NCBI GenBank assembly: GCA_026874595.1
Contig: CM049316.1
Span: 7,456,339-7,520,338 of the forward strand
Length of the DNA stretch: 64,000 bases
Source: Sipunculus nudus
Taxonomy: Eukaryota; Annelida; Sipuncula; Golfingiida; Sipunculidae
Direction: 5' to 3'
Below, in pieces: positions 12,518 to 24,620 of this stretch; the first letter of the stretch is position 1; every line of letters begins with the position of its first letter. Below the pieces are notes generated by a model. The model was not told where the DNA came from, made no database searches, and saw nothing but the letters and a program-made list of their open reading frames with translations. Position numbers and translations under genes: made by a program.

Positions 12518-13136
12518 ATTGTGTCCTCAGACATAAATAGGGGGAATACTATGGTTTCATGACAGTCCTGCTGCTGGAAATCTTGTCTAGACAATAACTC
12601 AAAAAATATTTCATGGATCTTTATAAAACTTGACCAGTGCTTGGGTGAGTGAACTAAGTCTTTCTCAAATGGGGTCATGACCTTTACTAGAAAATTGACC
12701 TTTATCTTGAATAAGTCCATTATGGGGGGATATCTCACAAATTCTTAAATATCTCAAGAAATCTTGCATGAAATGACCAAAAATCAAATTGACTGAAGAT
12801 TTTGGATAGTGTTGTCATGTACCACAAACTGGTGGCGCCACATATTATCCTTTTCTTGTTTTCGCACTTTTTAATACCCCCTTCATTGCCACTTGACAGT
12901 ACTGCGAGTACCGGTATTATAAGTCAAAAACTCATGGACCGATTTCTTTCATATTATGCATATACACAGATATGGGTTATTGAATGAGGTATTTTAAACT
13001 GGGGTCATGACCTTTTGTATGAGAGTGGCCTTGACCTTGAATATTTACATATTTGGTTAAAATGTCACAAAATCTTCAATATATGAATAAGGGATCCGTG
13101 GATTGGTGCAAAAAGCAAATTGACCGAAGATGACCA
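12518..13136 (+). mobile_element. Family B element, copy B2 (3'-truncated)
   Basis: Begins with a degraded form of the family B 5' hairpin (GTGTCCTCAGACATA and then AATACTATGG) immediately after a MITE. It contains the ATAACTCAAAAAATATTTCA block and about one and a half tandem units, then stops near 13136 without the 3' hairpin. Confidence 0.65.
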
Positions 13137-14692
13137 AGGGGGAGGGGGAGATACCAAATAGCTAACCTAAGCATTTTAGGAGGGATGTTTGTGTTATTAA
13201 TGTTTGTACTCAGGTTCAAAATGTTTAGTACTTGTATTGTACATAAATACTGGTCACACATGTACTTGAACATGTGTCTAGCATGTTAGTCATGGAAGCA
13301 TTTTACCTGATGTATATCCCAATGAACAGGTTTGCATTAGGTCTGTAGGCCTCGTCTTAGTAGTGCCACCATTAAACTACTGCTGCAAATGGCAGAGTAT
13401 TTTAATTGCAAGTTTAGTGGATTATTACACTTGTTTAGCCAAGTGTGGCAGCACTTCAGTACATGGAGGTGCGAGACCTTTGAATTATATATGAATGTTT
13501 TAGTTGTCTGATAACACTACATAAGGCTTTGGGTAAGTAGTTTATCCGGTTCAAAAATTTTCAATATTATAGACAGGAAAAATTAATACCTAATTCTTTG
13601 TGTGCAGGACCAAACCCATTAACATTTTTGAAGGAGAATCGCCATGTAAGTGGTTGGTCATTACAAGTTGCTGTTGTCAGACCAATAATGTGCTAGTTAT
13701 AGAAAAAGGTTTCTAAAACTGTTGGCCACTGTTTCCAAGGTAGGTCAGTGAAGTTTTAGACTTTCTTGGATAAACACCAATACATATTCAGATAAGACAC
13801 TATTACAATAAATACCGTTTTTATTATATAAAGTGGTATTTGCACAAAATGATAGATATAAGAATATGTTAATAACTGTATGAAAAATAAACATTTCTGC
13901 AGGAACATCGCCTGCTACTGCTAACATCCATTTGTTTGGTTACATGATCAATTTAAAGGCTATAGATGGTGACTTGATCCCTCTTATTGGCCACTGGTTT
14001 GTAATGCTTTGTCATCAGATTTTACTAGAGTTACCATTACTAAAATACAATATCATCTGTATACACACACACACACACATATATACAGATCTCAGTCTAC
14101 ACACTGGGGTACCTTAACACTTCACAGACTACTCCTTGAAAACATTCACTGTTATCTGGTATGATTTTCTCATGAAAACATATCCTCATAGCTAAGAATA
14201 TGTCAAAATATCACGGTGCAGATTAACTGTAAAAAATTACATGTGGACCAAATGTGTGTTTGACCGAATGATCATGTCTCAATTGGATGAAATTCTTGAA
14301 CTAACTGAAATGTGCTATAGGGAAACATGAATTGGAAAATGGAAAGTCATCCATGAAAGCTACAGTTAAATAATAAAAAGTGGAAAGAATTATACAAAAA
14401 TAAATATAACCAATAAAGAACTTGGTGAAGTTAGTTGATACATTTCAAAATATTATTACAATTACTCTTGCTTCACCAGACTACACTGGTTAACACCATC
14501 AAAATAACTGAGCAAACTATTGAAAAATTATGTCAACTATTAATTTGGATAATTAAAGCATTAAAAAAATTATATATGAAGATCCTGAGAAGCCTACTAT
14601 TCATTCACACAAGCTTGGTATCATGGCAGTGAGCGTGTTGATGTGTGTTTGTATCGTGAGCATTATGACTGGCTGTAGGGGGCACAGGGTGG
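13137..14692. other. Region downstream of UBE2C, no further gene seen
   Basis: Downstream of the UBE2C stop on its strand. Includes a short (CA)n tract at about 14069-14088. No minus-strand AATAAA close to the stop was found; the nearest is about 0.9 kb away, near 13816. No other gene is supported. Confidence 0.45.
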
Positions 14693-14814
14693 TCACGTGG
14701 TCTTCTTATTGCGTACTTCTTTGTCGTAACATTCCAGCAGATGTTTCTTGTAACCAGCTTGGTTTGACCACAAGGTAGCAGCATGCACATTTAAAGGGCT
14801 TTTGTTATTTGGTT
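14693..14814 (-). CDS. UBE2C: UBE2C exon 5 (terminal coding exon)
   Basis: Acceptor CTTGTTTCAG, then two bases completing Glu141, then 39 codons and TGA. Encodes the C-terminal helices ([15 protein letters not shown] through [11 protein letters not shown]). The family's C-terminal tail is of similar length. Confidence 0.94.
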
Positions 14815-17800
14815 CTGAAACAAGAGAAAATAATTTAATAAAGGAATTCCAGTGGTATCAGTATTAAAAAAACACTTATAACTAATAAGTAAACTGAAAT
14901 AAGCACTGATCACTCATAATCTGGTTAGATGCTGAAGCCGTCAGCAATGTTTTAGTGATTAAATATAATGAACCTCAGATCAGAATGGCAACCAAAAGTC
15001 CTCGACTTAGTGAAGATAGTTGCTCATAATCTGGGTGAAATCTAGATCAGTGTTATGTTAAAGTTACAACTGAAATTGTTATTGAAAATTATCCGACAAA
15101 CCATCCCTCTTATAATCAATCCAAATTATCCCAATGAAAATAATTTTATATTATCCCAATAAAAATCAATTTTGATTATCCCAATGAAAACCTATATCCT
15201 AGCAGTGAATGACTGAGCACCTAGCTAGCACTGCGATCTGATAAAACAAATTCCTTAACTTTAATTATTAAAAAGTTTGAAAAGTATCACAGAAGTCCTG
15301 GTGAGTCAGATCATGAGTCTTGGGAAGATCAGTTCCACTCTGATACATATTAGCCTCCGGAGTGTGTGTTTGGTCACAACATAACTTATGCAATCATGAA
15401 CAGAAGCTCGTGAAATTTTCAGAGCATTTCGAGAATGGACTAATGAAGAATTGATTAGATTTTGATGTGGATCTGGCACATCATCTGGATTCAGGAATGT
15501 CATTAAGGAATATTCACAAATGTACAGTCAACTATGCATGAATGCACCTGGGAATTCAATATGAGCTAAATAAGTGAATGCAAACACAGTTTTGGGAGTT
15601 TCCCACAAGAGGATCCCCAACGTGGCAGAGGCATGCATTCCTTAGAATGCAGATTTCTTGTACTTAAGAGATTCCTGACATAATAAGGCTGGTTCAAGTT
15701 GGATCCTCAAATCAAGGCCTGACACTGATGAAATGTAATGAGACTAACTGACTCACCTCCCAGCAGGCTTTGTATGGAGAGCAATATAGTGCGGACGTCA
15801 TAAAGTGCTGACCACTTGTCCTTCAGAATGTCTAAACAAATGTTCCCAAACTTATCCACGTTTGGATGGTAACAGGGTGTATCAAACCTGACCACTGGTG
15901 CTGTGTAGGGGTACGAGCTTGGGAACTCCAGGACCAGCTTGTATGTTAAACCTTCATAAACCTGAAAATATACACAATATGAGATTACATCATTAAAAAA
16001 ATATATGTCATCAAATCATTTATACAATGTGCAGAAGTGTTAAAAATAACACTAACACTGGAACAACATGCCCCACTGATTATAAATTTTTGATATGGCA
16101 CAATGAGTAATGTAGCCTACTGCCTTCCATGTTAATTTAAAAAAGCCAAGAAGGGTAATCAGGCATATTCAAACTGAGACCGATATAGTCCCATCAGTTA
16201 ACAATTACATTTACATTGCTTATCTGTAGTAATAATGTAACAATTACTTTCATATCCATATGTGCTGCAGTTGCCATTGCCACTGGAAAAAGCATCAACA
16301 CACCTTCTGCCAAATCATGTGAAAAATGACTTGTGCTAACTGACCTGACATTAATAGAGAATTCTAAACCTGTCCTACCAACACACTGGTTAAATAATGG
16401 TTGGCCAGCTGGTTTCAACTCATCGCTATTGCTCTGTGTGTCTAAAAGTGTTTTACTGCATTCAAATATGATATACTGAGAAAAGAAAACAGTTTTTAAT
16501 TAAATCCTTAAAAATACATTACCGTTCCATCAGCTCCAACGATTGTCCCAATCCACCGGAATAAATTATCACCATCAGGAAAAGCTGACACACCCTTATC
16601 ACCAGACATCTGAAAATAAATATTATAACTGAGAGCTGCCGTAATATTGTAGAAAGTGCTGCCATTCTTACACAGCCAGCATATATAAATGTATGATTAT
16701 ACTACTTTTTTTATTAGTATTATTACACAAGCAACAGCTAGTCACATTCATGGCATAAGCCATCAGTGGCCCATTCATCATCCTGGACAACTGATATCAT
16801 TGAAGTGCTGCCATGATAAACAAGAGCATAATAGTCAGCAATAGCCCTTCAGTCCAGCTAGCCCGTAGGAGATTAGTAAAATGCCATGTTTATTTTTTTT
16901 AAATCCAGCTTGAACAGAATTGGTTATATCCGTATTCTGATCAATGAGAACGAGGTGAAGATTTTTTTCTTGGAAGGGCTACACTCAACAAATGCATAAT
17001 GCTGCAGAAGTATATCCAGAAATGGATGTGGTGTTTGAGTGGTATCATACAGTCTTATTTATAAATATAATATGCTTTAATTCACTTACCATCAGATTCA
17101 TCAATTCCTTTTGTAACCTGAAAAGGTTAAAAAAATTAATTAAAACAAACTTACCATAAATGTTGCAATTACAAATGCTTGGAGAAGCATTCTTTTATCA
17201 TTTATATCATTTTCAATATATAAATGGTAACATTTCATGAGGTGGTCCATTTTCACAAAATATCAGATTTTTTTTACAAGGAGCTTATATTCTTGCCTCT
17301 GTTGAATGATAAAGTGCATGTTTATACATCAACAGAAAGCTAAGATCATGCCCTTTCAAGTGCTGCTCTTGCAGGTAGCTTTGGAAAAGTCCAGAGTCAG
17401 CAGCAGGCCTAATATTTACATGTTGATATAATTTCTAAAGTACCAGGGCTGTGACATGCTGATCAGCTAAATCCTACATAAAGCTTAATCAGCACACAAA
17501 TGCTGTGGTAACCACATACTACCATTTTTAACAGAGAATTCTTAACCCGTCCTGACTTTGTTTTAAAGCTAAATCTGCTGAACTGAAGTCATAAAAAGCT
17601 ACAACCCAGTAAGACCTACAAGATGTTGTCCTCTTTCATTTTCGAAAAATTACATTAACTTTGTCATGTTAAGTGGGTTCAAAAGCATGAAAAACATCCT
17701 TTTTGCAAATAGGTGAAAAGTAAAACAAACATATGGTGAAATGGCTTTCAGAAAAGAAAACATTGAGTTCAGACAATATGTACGTACTTTTGGACTGGCC

Positions 17801-20800
17801 CAGTCGATGCAATTGTTAAAACATAATTCATCCCACTAACTTAATTAGCTGTGTCGCAAAGCTTAGAACAGGTATTGCCACCTGGCAGCAAATTATATAA
17901 CTGTAGTAAGGCTCTCTGGCCGACTATTTCATTGACTGGTAAAAACTCCACTGGTTATGGGACAGTCAGCGCCACACATCACCACCTCTCCCTTTTCCAT
18001 AGCCCATAAGAATGAACTCCTCAATTGCTTTTTTCAGTGACTGACGCATATTTACTTAAATATTCCATAATATACCAAATGTTATTAACTGTTTTATCAA
18101 TAATATACCTGGAGTAACAAAAAAAAATTAATTATATTCAGTAGAAGTAAATTTAGTTTCAGCCAGGTTGTAAGGAGAGCGCAGTAGAAGTTGAACAAAG
18201 AAAGAATGGTGAAATAAATTTTGCCACTTAAATCTACAACCACAGGTACAATTTCTATTTATGTATAAGTTTATTTATTTCTGCAATTAACCAGTGTGAT
18301 CAACGCACAACAGACTATGGTTCCTTGCCAATGTTCTGACGGCCTTATTATCCGGCCCTATTCACATGAACCAAGAGAACTTTCAAAGGCAGAGTCTCTG
18401 CCCGGAGAGTATGAATCCTTCCCATGTTGCATTGCGACAAATGACTGTTCTATCATTCTGTGAAGAATCATAGTTATTCATTCAATAATCTGAAAGTTAT
18501 AGTAGATTCTGGGCTCGGAAGCCTTCTCGGAAGTCACTCGGAAGTGCCGGGTAGTAGTCCAAATGTGTAAAACTCGGAAGCCACGGCCATGCATTGGTCA
18601 TCAATTGTCAGCATGTGTGTCATTCATTTTTAATATCTTCAAAATGACACATTATTTATAATTCAATCTGTTGTGTAACATTAATGATGCTGTTTTCTTA
18701 AAATAATATTTTGTGGTCATATTTTTTCCATTTTGTAAAACAACTTAGTAATAATTGATTGATTAAAATGATAAATAGAATTAAAATTTGACAGAAACAT
18801 GACGTCCTGGAAATGTTTCTTAAGGTTGTTTCAATAAAATGTTTTATGTTTCATTGATAAAAAATTTCATCAGGATTATGTATCTCTTAGACTCAAAAAT
18901 CTATTATGTAACATTTAATTGATTCCAAAATATAATTTATATTTCATGATCAGAATGCACATTTTACTAATTCAAAATGTGATTTTTTACCCTATATGTT
19001 CATGCTGTAAAATGAAACTCTTTTCAATTAAAGTTTTAAATGTTGCCAAAATACACAGCATAATATGCATAATATATTTCACATTAAATTGTTTGATAAT
19101 GATTCAGATGTATTAGACAACTTTAAAAAGAAAAACAAACATAAACAAAACCTTGACAGAAATAAATACACAATACATGTGTAAACAGATATGATGCCAA
19201 TTGTAACATTTAACGTTCATAAAAAATAAAATTGTTTCTGTTTTTGCAGAACGATTTGATATTTCCTCGGTATTTTTATGCTGTTATGTACAATGTTCAG
19301 AAAATTAATGTTCGGAAATTTTAAAAAAAAGCAGACGGCACAAACATCAATACTTTTTATATACATAATGTAAATCGTGCCAACAGAAAAAAAATTCAAC
19401 AACAAATCAATAAAACATCAACAAAACATTTAGCTTGGCAAAATGATTCAGTAAATGTTTGAAAATAAACTGTAACAGAGTAAAACGGCTTTCTTTGTTG
19501 AGCAGTCTCTTATAGATATAAAATAATCAGTTTTATAACAGAACCTGATCCAAGAAACTATGAGGTCTGAAGGGAGTTCGGTCTGAAAAACTCACGGCAC
19601 TACTTTATAGAATTCCGACTATAGTTCAGTGATTACCATGCAGGCCTAAGAATGAGCTTCCTGTTAACTTGTTTTTTTTTTATATAAATTTAATTACAAA
19701 AAAGGGTAAATATATAAGTATCAAATAAAGAGTGTGTACAGATAATATTCATGTGCATGAAAAGGATTTTTTTATAAAGACGTTTACTTGCTATTTTATG
19801 AAAGAAGAATGGGAATAATTGATATCTATCATTGGAATTTTTATCTCGGCGGTAAATATAAATTTAAAACCAGATTTTCCACAGTAATTGATTTGATGGG
19901 TATTTGTCGAAAAATCATCGGAAAGGATTTGTTTCATTATTGCATGACGTCAACATTTTTATGCATGGAATTTCAAGGTATGAATCTTAGCTATAAGCAA
20001 CCGGTTGGATAAAAATGCCTATATCCGTAGCTTCTTTAAGGCACCATTTAACCTCCAGACATACAGACTTTTACTTGAAGCCTCCATTGTCTTATGTGTC
20101 AATAAGATCCTATTTATGAAATTATTTATCAAAGATTTGACATTCAACGATCTCCTCCTAACACAAAATAGGAATTTTTTTATCGAGATCATTGTAATCG
20201 TCACTCCGTGCAGTTCCTTAATTGAAGCTAGGAACACATTCTGTTTTTAGATGCCCTTATTACGCACATAATGTCTGAGAGTGAAATGAATTATAAAAAT
20301 ATTTTCAAATTTTCTGAAATATCAATTTATTTGAAGTTAAATTATTATAATAATGTTGTAACAATATCAAGAAAAATAGAAATATATAAATAGAAAATAG
20401 ATATCATTGTTGAATAAGTTGAAAATATTTTATTTTTTGTTTAAAACCAATTTTATGCTTAAACATAAAAACATATTAGATTTTATAATCACACGTGTAT
20501 AAATATGTAAATATTACTTGTTCTTTTGTATCCCTTACTACAATATACCTTAATTTTAAAAAAAATCGTAGAATTCTCACGTTATAAAACACATTAATTC
20601 AGTCTTGTTCGGTACATATATGTTTGTTGCTGTTCCAGCGATGTCCTATTAGGATATATTGAATTTCCAATATATTATGATAATATTAAATATATTGGAT
20701 ATTTGCTCAAGGTAAGGAAAATATATTAAAACTGTTTTAATATTTAATGATATCGTAATTTATAAATGTATTTTTAAAGTCGTATTCGGACTTCTTTTAT

Positions 20801-22131
20801 CATATTGTAGTATGTACAATGTAATGTATTATATACTCATTACAAGCACAATCATAAGCACTTTAAATATATGCATGCAATGAAATTGCATTTGCCATGT
20901 GGCCCAAAACTGACCATATGTTGACCAGTGCGTCTCCGTGACTTTCGAGTTTTACACATTTGGACCGCATCCCAGCACTTCCGAGCACAAAATCGTCTTA
21001 ACTTTTAGATTACGGAATGGATAACTATGATTCTTCATGGAATGATAGAACAGACTTTATTCTATCAAAAGATATTAAAATGGTGTTGATCTAGAGGTAA
21101 CTTGTGCATGTTTTAGCACTTTATTTATGAAAAATCCTTGGCTTCCAACTTCTGAATTTTACACACAGCCATTATAGTGACATAGGACATGTATGGACTG
21201 GACTAGCCCATAAGAATGAACTCCTCAATTGCTTTTTTTTCAGTGACTGACGCAATGTGGAGTCCACAGATTGCACCTGCAGTTAACTGTGATTATAACA
21301 CTCCATAAACAACTGTGAGATTTAACATATATCCATTGATTAATGTTCAGTACATCTATGTGTATTGTATATTTGACCACTAGAAAACATTACTCATTTA
21401 CTGTTCTGTTCTCAGCCCTATTTTGCACCAAGGAAGTTAAAATATGAACATAATAGTACATAGGCCTAAAGCCTTATACAGGACTGCCACCAAATGCAAG
21501 ATGTCTACCGGGGCTGTTAATGCATCAATTCTCTCTGGACAAATAATATCAGTTGTTGATGTTACAGGTGCTTCATGCTTTCCAGAATGGTTATTTTTTA
21601 TTACAGGCCTTTCGACATACAATAGTGTGTGAACATTGGTTTATTAAAACCATAGGAAATATTTTTATTCAATTTACTTTCTAAGAGTAACATATCGTAT
21701 CGTGCTATAACCCCAGTTAGTCCTTTGGTGGGCCGGCGACGCAACAGAAACCTGAAACCTTGTTGCGTCGCCGTCGGCGGCTAGGACTGGACCCGAGTTG
21801 GACTCAGCCTGATATCTTGAAACCCTTAATTTCAAGTCCAGAAGTCCAAATCCCTTTAAAAGTGGATTCGGAGTACCGGTCGGACTCGTCCTACATCAAT
21901 GTCAATGACAGAGTTGCACTAATCTTGACAAGTTCAGATGAACTGATAGGATTCATCTCATTGTCCCTGGCAACGTGAACTGTATGTTGAACTTGAAGAT
22001 TTCTAAATTCTTGTTTACCAGTTTACTTGCCTTTTGCTCACAGAGTGGTTGTCTTTAGAATTTGGATTCTTTTCTACCGTCGCCTTTGGTCGTTCAGCTT
22101 GTAGTGCAGGATCTATATTTTGGGAAGCCAT
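14693..22131 (-). CDS. UBE2C: UBE2C, ubiquitin-conjugating enzyme E2 C (five coding exons)
   Basis: Coding exons on the minus strand, in order: 22031..22131, 17090..17117, 16523..16609, 15757..15961 and 14693..14814. Phases agree at every junction and give 180 residues; human UBE2C has 179. The enzyme takes ubiquitin from E1 and, with the anaphase-promoting complex, starts ubiquitin chains on cyclin B and securin. Visible features are a MASQN N-terminus, the HPN motif at residues 104-106 and the active-site Cys at 114 in [16 protein letters not shown], the same number as the human catalytic Cys. The C-terminal part reads [11 protein letters not shown]. Intron 1 (4.9 kb) has a GC-AG boundary; the others are GT-AG. 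Intron 1 holds two family C copies and a long-inverted-repeat element. Nothing indicates a pseudogene. Identification is near certain. Confidence 0.96.
15125..15191. repeat. Short tandem repeat in UBE2C intron 4
   Basis: ATTATCCCAATGAAAA-like words occur three times at roughly 30-bp spacing. Intronic, no function visible. Confidence 0.55.
15757..15961 (-). CDS. UBE2C: UBE2C exon 4 (catalytic exon)
   Basis: Acceptor TATTTTCAG, 68 codons plus one base, donor GTGAGT. Encodes [19 protein letters not shown], the HPN motif, catalytic Cys114 and the helix ending SIQSLLG. The open frame reads on into the intron for a few codons before a stop, so the donor marks the true end of coding sequence. Confidence 0.96.
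16523..16609 (-). CDS. UBE2C: UBE2C exon 3
   Basis: Acceptor TTTATTTTCAG, exactly 29 codons, donor GTAATG. Encodes [20 protein letters not shown] and the start of the beta-sheet, residues 44-72. Confidence 0.95.
17090..17117 (-). CDS. UBE2C: UBE2C exon 2 (28-bp microexon)
   Basis: Acceptor CCTTTTCAG, one base completing Arg34, then the nine codons LQKELMNLM, donor GTAAGT. It supplies the N-terminal helix of the E2 fold. At 28 bp it is easily missed by gene finders. Confidence 0.93.
18000..18049 (+). repeat. Family C fragment (C2), 5' end only
   Basis: TAGCCCATAAGAATGAACTC through GTGACTGACGCA matches the 5' end of family C. Similarity then stops. Lies in UBE2C intron 1. Confidence 0.7.
18445..21053. 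mobile_element. Element with long (about 160-bp) imperfect terminal inverted repeats
   Basis: The left arm (about 18445-18612) and the right arm (about 20890-21053) are inverted copies. Both contain CTGTTCTATCATTC, GAAGAATCATAGTTAT, CTCGGAAG words, and GTCCAAATGTGTAAAACTCG. The left arm has three CTCGGAAGYC-like words in a row. The 2.3-kb interior is AT-rich with no recognisable transposase. No clear target duplication. Sits in UBE2C intron 1. Confidence 0.7.
21204..21783 (+). mobile_element. Family C element, copy C3, with 9-bp target duplication
   Basis: Ends are TAGCC and GGCTA. The flanks 21195-21203 and 21784-21792 are both GGACTGGAC, an exact 9-bp target duplication. A 12-bp inverted repeat near the 3' end (GGCGACGCAACA at 21735 and TGTTGCGTCGCC at 21761) forms a hairpin. 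A 60-codon stretch is open on both strands and is shared with copy C4, but no protein family is recognisable. Target size fits Mutator-like or Merlin-like transposition. Confidence 0.8.
22031..22131 (-). CDS. UBE2C: UBE2C exon 1 with GC splice donor
   Basis: ATG at 22131 opens 33 codons plus AG of Arg34: [19 protein letters not shown] and on to a C-terminal SVSK. It is followed by the donor GCAAGTAA instead of GT. MASQN is shared with vertebrate UBE2C, which supports the start. Phase 2 fits exon 2 exactly. No GT donor gives the right phase here. Confidence 0.93.
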
Positions 22132-22250
22132 GGCCAATGAAGTTTTATGACAGTGCTAAGACAGACAATTCCACTCTCACCCACACTCCTGCGTGACACG
22201 CCCTGTGATCTGATGTAGTTTCCCTGGTTGGGATTTAAATCTGCCTCTTT

Positions 22251-22297
22251 TTCAAATGAACCAATGTCAATCAAGGTCGCTGCCGCCTTTAACCAAT
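22251..22297 (-). promoter_or_regulatory. Candidate cell-cycle promoter of UBE2C: CHR plus two CCAAT boxes
   Basis: On the minus strand TTTGAA (CHR) is at 22251-22256, 120 bp upstream of the ATG. CCAAT boxes (plus-strand reading) begin at 22261 and 22293, 32 bp apart; a third, inverted one is at 22315-22319. G2/M genes in animals are typically controlled by NF-Y at CCAAT boxes 31-33 bp apart and by MuvB/DREAM at a CHR. The function here is inferred. Confidence 0.55.
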
Positions 22298-22319
22298 CAC
22301 AATCAACTTATCAGATTGG

Positions 22320-22936
22320 ACTCGGGGCTTTGCTATACATAGACTGGTACTCCGCGTTCTTATTGTTGCATACAATACCGTGGGGTACCAGTCTAGGCTA
22401 TACTTGTTCCCTACGCAATAAAATACAGATATGCGATTTGGTGCAGAAACAAGTCATGTTCATAACAGGTTTAAAATAAGGAAAGTTTTGAAAAAAATAC
22501 TGGAGTGAAAATTGATCTCCATCCCTGGTGGAAAATTTAATCCTCATAGGGGGCCTTACCCTGAAAAAAAACCGGATTTCTGCTGGTGATCGTGATCAAC
22601 CGATTGATGGTGCTCTGAGGTCATATCCTTCTGATATGATCCAGGGTAGTGCTGTATAGAGGTTATAAAATGATCTTAATTAAAATATTTATTAGTTTTT
22701 CAAGTGACTGAAGTTTGTGATGGTCCAGATGCATGGTCAGTAGGCCCACTTGGTATATCTAACTATACAAGAAAACCATGAATTAAGAGAGACTATTTAA
22801 CCGCTGTAAAAAAACTAATTATAAGTGATTAAGCATAGGAGGCGTAAATTGTTCTTTGAAACAGGATATTCAATGTGCATAGAATATTGGTTAGAAACTA
22901 TATAAAAAGAACTAAGGCAAAGAAAATAAAAGGCAT
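22320..22936. other. Intergenic between UBE2C and MCUR1, no gene seen
   Basis: No conserved coding signal. An open frame at about 22228-22479 overlaps the UBE2C promoter and has no family resemblance. Confidence 0.45.
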
Positions 22937-23229
22937 GGTTCTCAGGCACCGCCCGCATCAATTTTAAACCCCGCATCAATTTTTTTTTTATTTTGATTTT
23001 CAATAGAAACTTTTTTTAGCTCCAGCCGTTCGGAAATTTCCTTCAAAAAGATGAAATAATACAATTTTGATAAATTTATTTTGTTTTGTAGTGCTTTTAT
23101 TTGTTTAACAAAAAATACATTATTATCATGCTTTATCTTGATTATATGACATTTTTATCGAAACATACAAAAAAGGTAAAAAAATCGCCCGCCCGTATTG
23201 ATTTCTCGAAAAAAAGGTGCCTGAGAACC
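22937..23229. mobile_element. Foldback MITE, 293 bp, 14-bp perfect inverted ends
   Basis: Ends GGTTCTCAGGCACC and its exact reverse complement. Both subterminal regions have a CCCGCATCAAT-like word in inverted orientation. Interior AT-rich, no coding. No clear target duplication. Confidence 0.7.
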
Positions 23230-24239
23230 AAACCTTATCTTTCTTTTTTTTTACCTAATGGTGGTAATCATAATGAACATTTCTATAGAAAACTGGCCTG
23301 TCATTTTAAATACACTGTTTAATTCATCAGATGGACTCTTTATAATAGAAGAAAATGGTAACCTTATTACTTTTTTGTTGGTTAAATCTATGCAAGAACA
23401 GTTCTTTGCTGTGATAAACCAGCTTGTAAATATTCATTGCATGATATACCAGATATATATCATAAATGGATCAGCGAAATTCTTGAAAAACTATAACAGC
23501 ATTAAAATTGCCAATTAACGTTCAGATGGTTTCATGGTTTTCATACTAAAACATGATTCATGTCCATGTTTGACTTGCTAAAATGTTTGAATAAAAGAAA
23601 GCGACGGATCATGATGACATTTCAGCAAAATTTAAGCATCGATTGTGTATACAGGTTAAAAATGTATTGACTGCAGCGTCTTTCCTATATCGATGCAAAC
23701 TGCAATGCCAGCTTCACGCTATCAGGTTTGTGTAGCAAGGTTTATCTTCTCACAGATCTTTTTTAGCGAGCCTTTCTCTTTCATGAATAATGAAACAGGG
23801 CGATTGAACCAACCAATTTAAATGACTTGCGTACACGTCTGGTGCTACACGGTGTCGATAATTTAACCAATCAAATGAAGAAATATACGCCTGTCCCATT
23901 TCTTTTACACGTATACATTTATGTGTGTTCTTCTTAAGACGGCGTTTGAAAAGTGTATTTTTTACATTTTTTTCGTTGGATTTGATTGACAGTTGTGATT
24001 ACGGCCCTAACATTTGCAGGTTTGTTGATAACCTCATTCAGTAGGGTATGCGTTCATTTCCGTTCGTGTGTGTGTGTGTGTGTGTGTTAGGGTGTGTATG
24101 GGTGTGTGTTTGTGTTGTTCAAAATACAACATCACGCAATCATTTTACCGGAATCTCATGAAATTTTTTTGGGCATTTTGGTAATGGGCCAAGGAAGAAG
24201 AAGTTTATATCATATAAACTAAAACAAGAAAAGAATCGT
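23230..24239. other. No gene seen; includes (GT)n at 24067-24090
   Basis: Unique AT-rich sequence with a short GT microsatellite. No coding or repeat boundaries recognised. Confidence 0.45.
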
Positions 24240-24620
24240 CGGTGGATGACAATATGTATTTTAAAACGGTTATCATGGATTTATCGAAGGCTTTTGACAT
24301 TATAGCCCATGTTTTGTTATTGGTAAACTTTTGTGTTATAATATGAACATAAAACTCTGTTAGCAATTTGCCTATATATATCTTGTAACAAAAGAATGAG
24401 GGTGCCAAGGTCCTCCATTTCAGGAGTGGATGGTGGTTCCTAATTTAATGATGTTGTTTCTCAAGGCTCTGTTTCAGAGCCCATCCTTTTTTATATTACC
24501 AGTAACATAATGATGGTTTCATCATAGCTGCAAAACTTTTTATATTAGCGGATGACATCATTATATTGTCAACATCAAAAAGCTCGAGGGTGTTATTTAT
24601 ATACGACCTGAAGACACATT
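24240..24620 (+). pseudogene. Decayed LINE reverse transcriptase fragment
   Basis: Three reverse-transcriptase motifs occur in order but in different frames: MDLSKAFDIIAH at about 24274 (motif A), VSQGSVSEPILF at about 24455 (motif B), and LFILADDIIILS at about 24530 (catalytic ADD). Spacing fits a non-LTR element of the jockey/CR1 type. Frameshifts and stops lie between the motifs, so it is inactive. No 3' tail or boundaries could be placed. Confidence 0.65.

Noticed and set aside
18000-18049. Minus-strand ATGGAAAAGGGAGAG then GT next to 18000 as UBE2C exon 1
   Set aside because: The phase does not fit exon 2 and it adjoins a repeat. The exon at 22031..22131 fits in phase and in family sequence.
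21437-21632. Open frames on both strands of family C copies C3 and C4
   Set aside because: The conserved frames overlap on both strands and have no family match. Shared ancestry of the copies explains the similarity; kept only as a note under family C.
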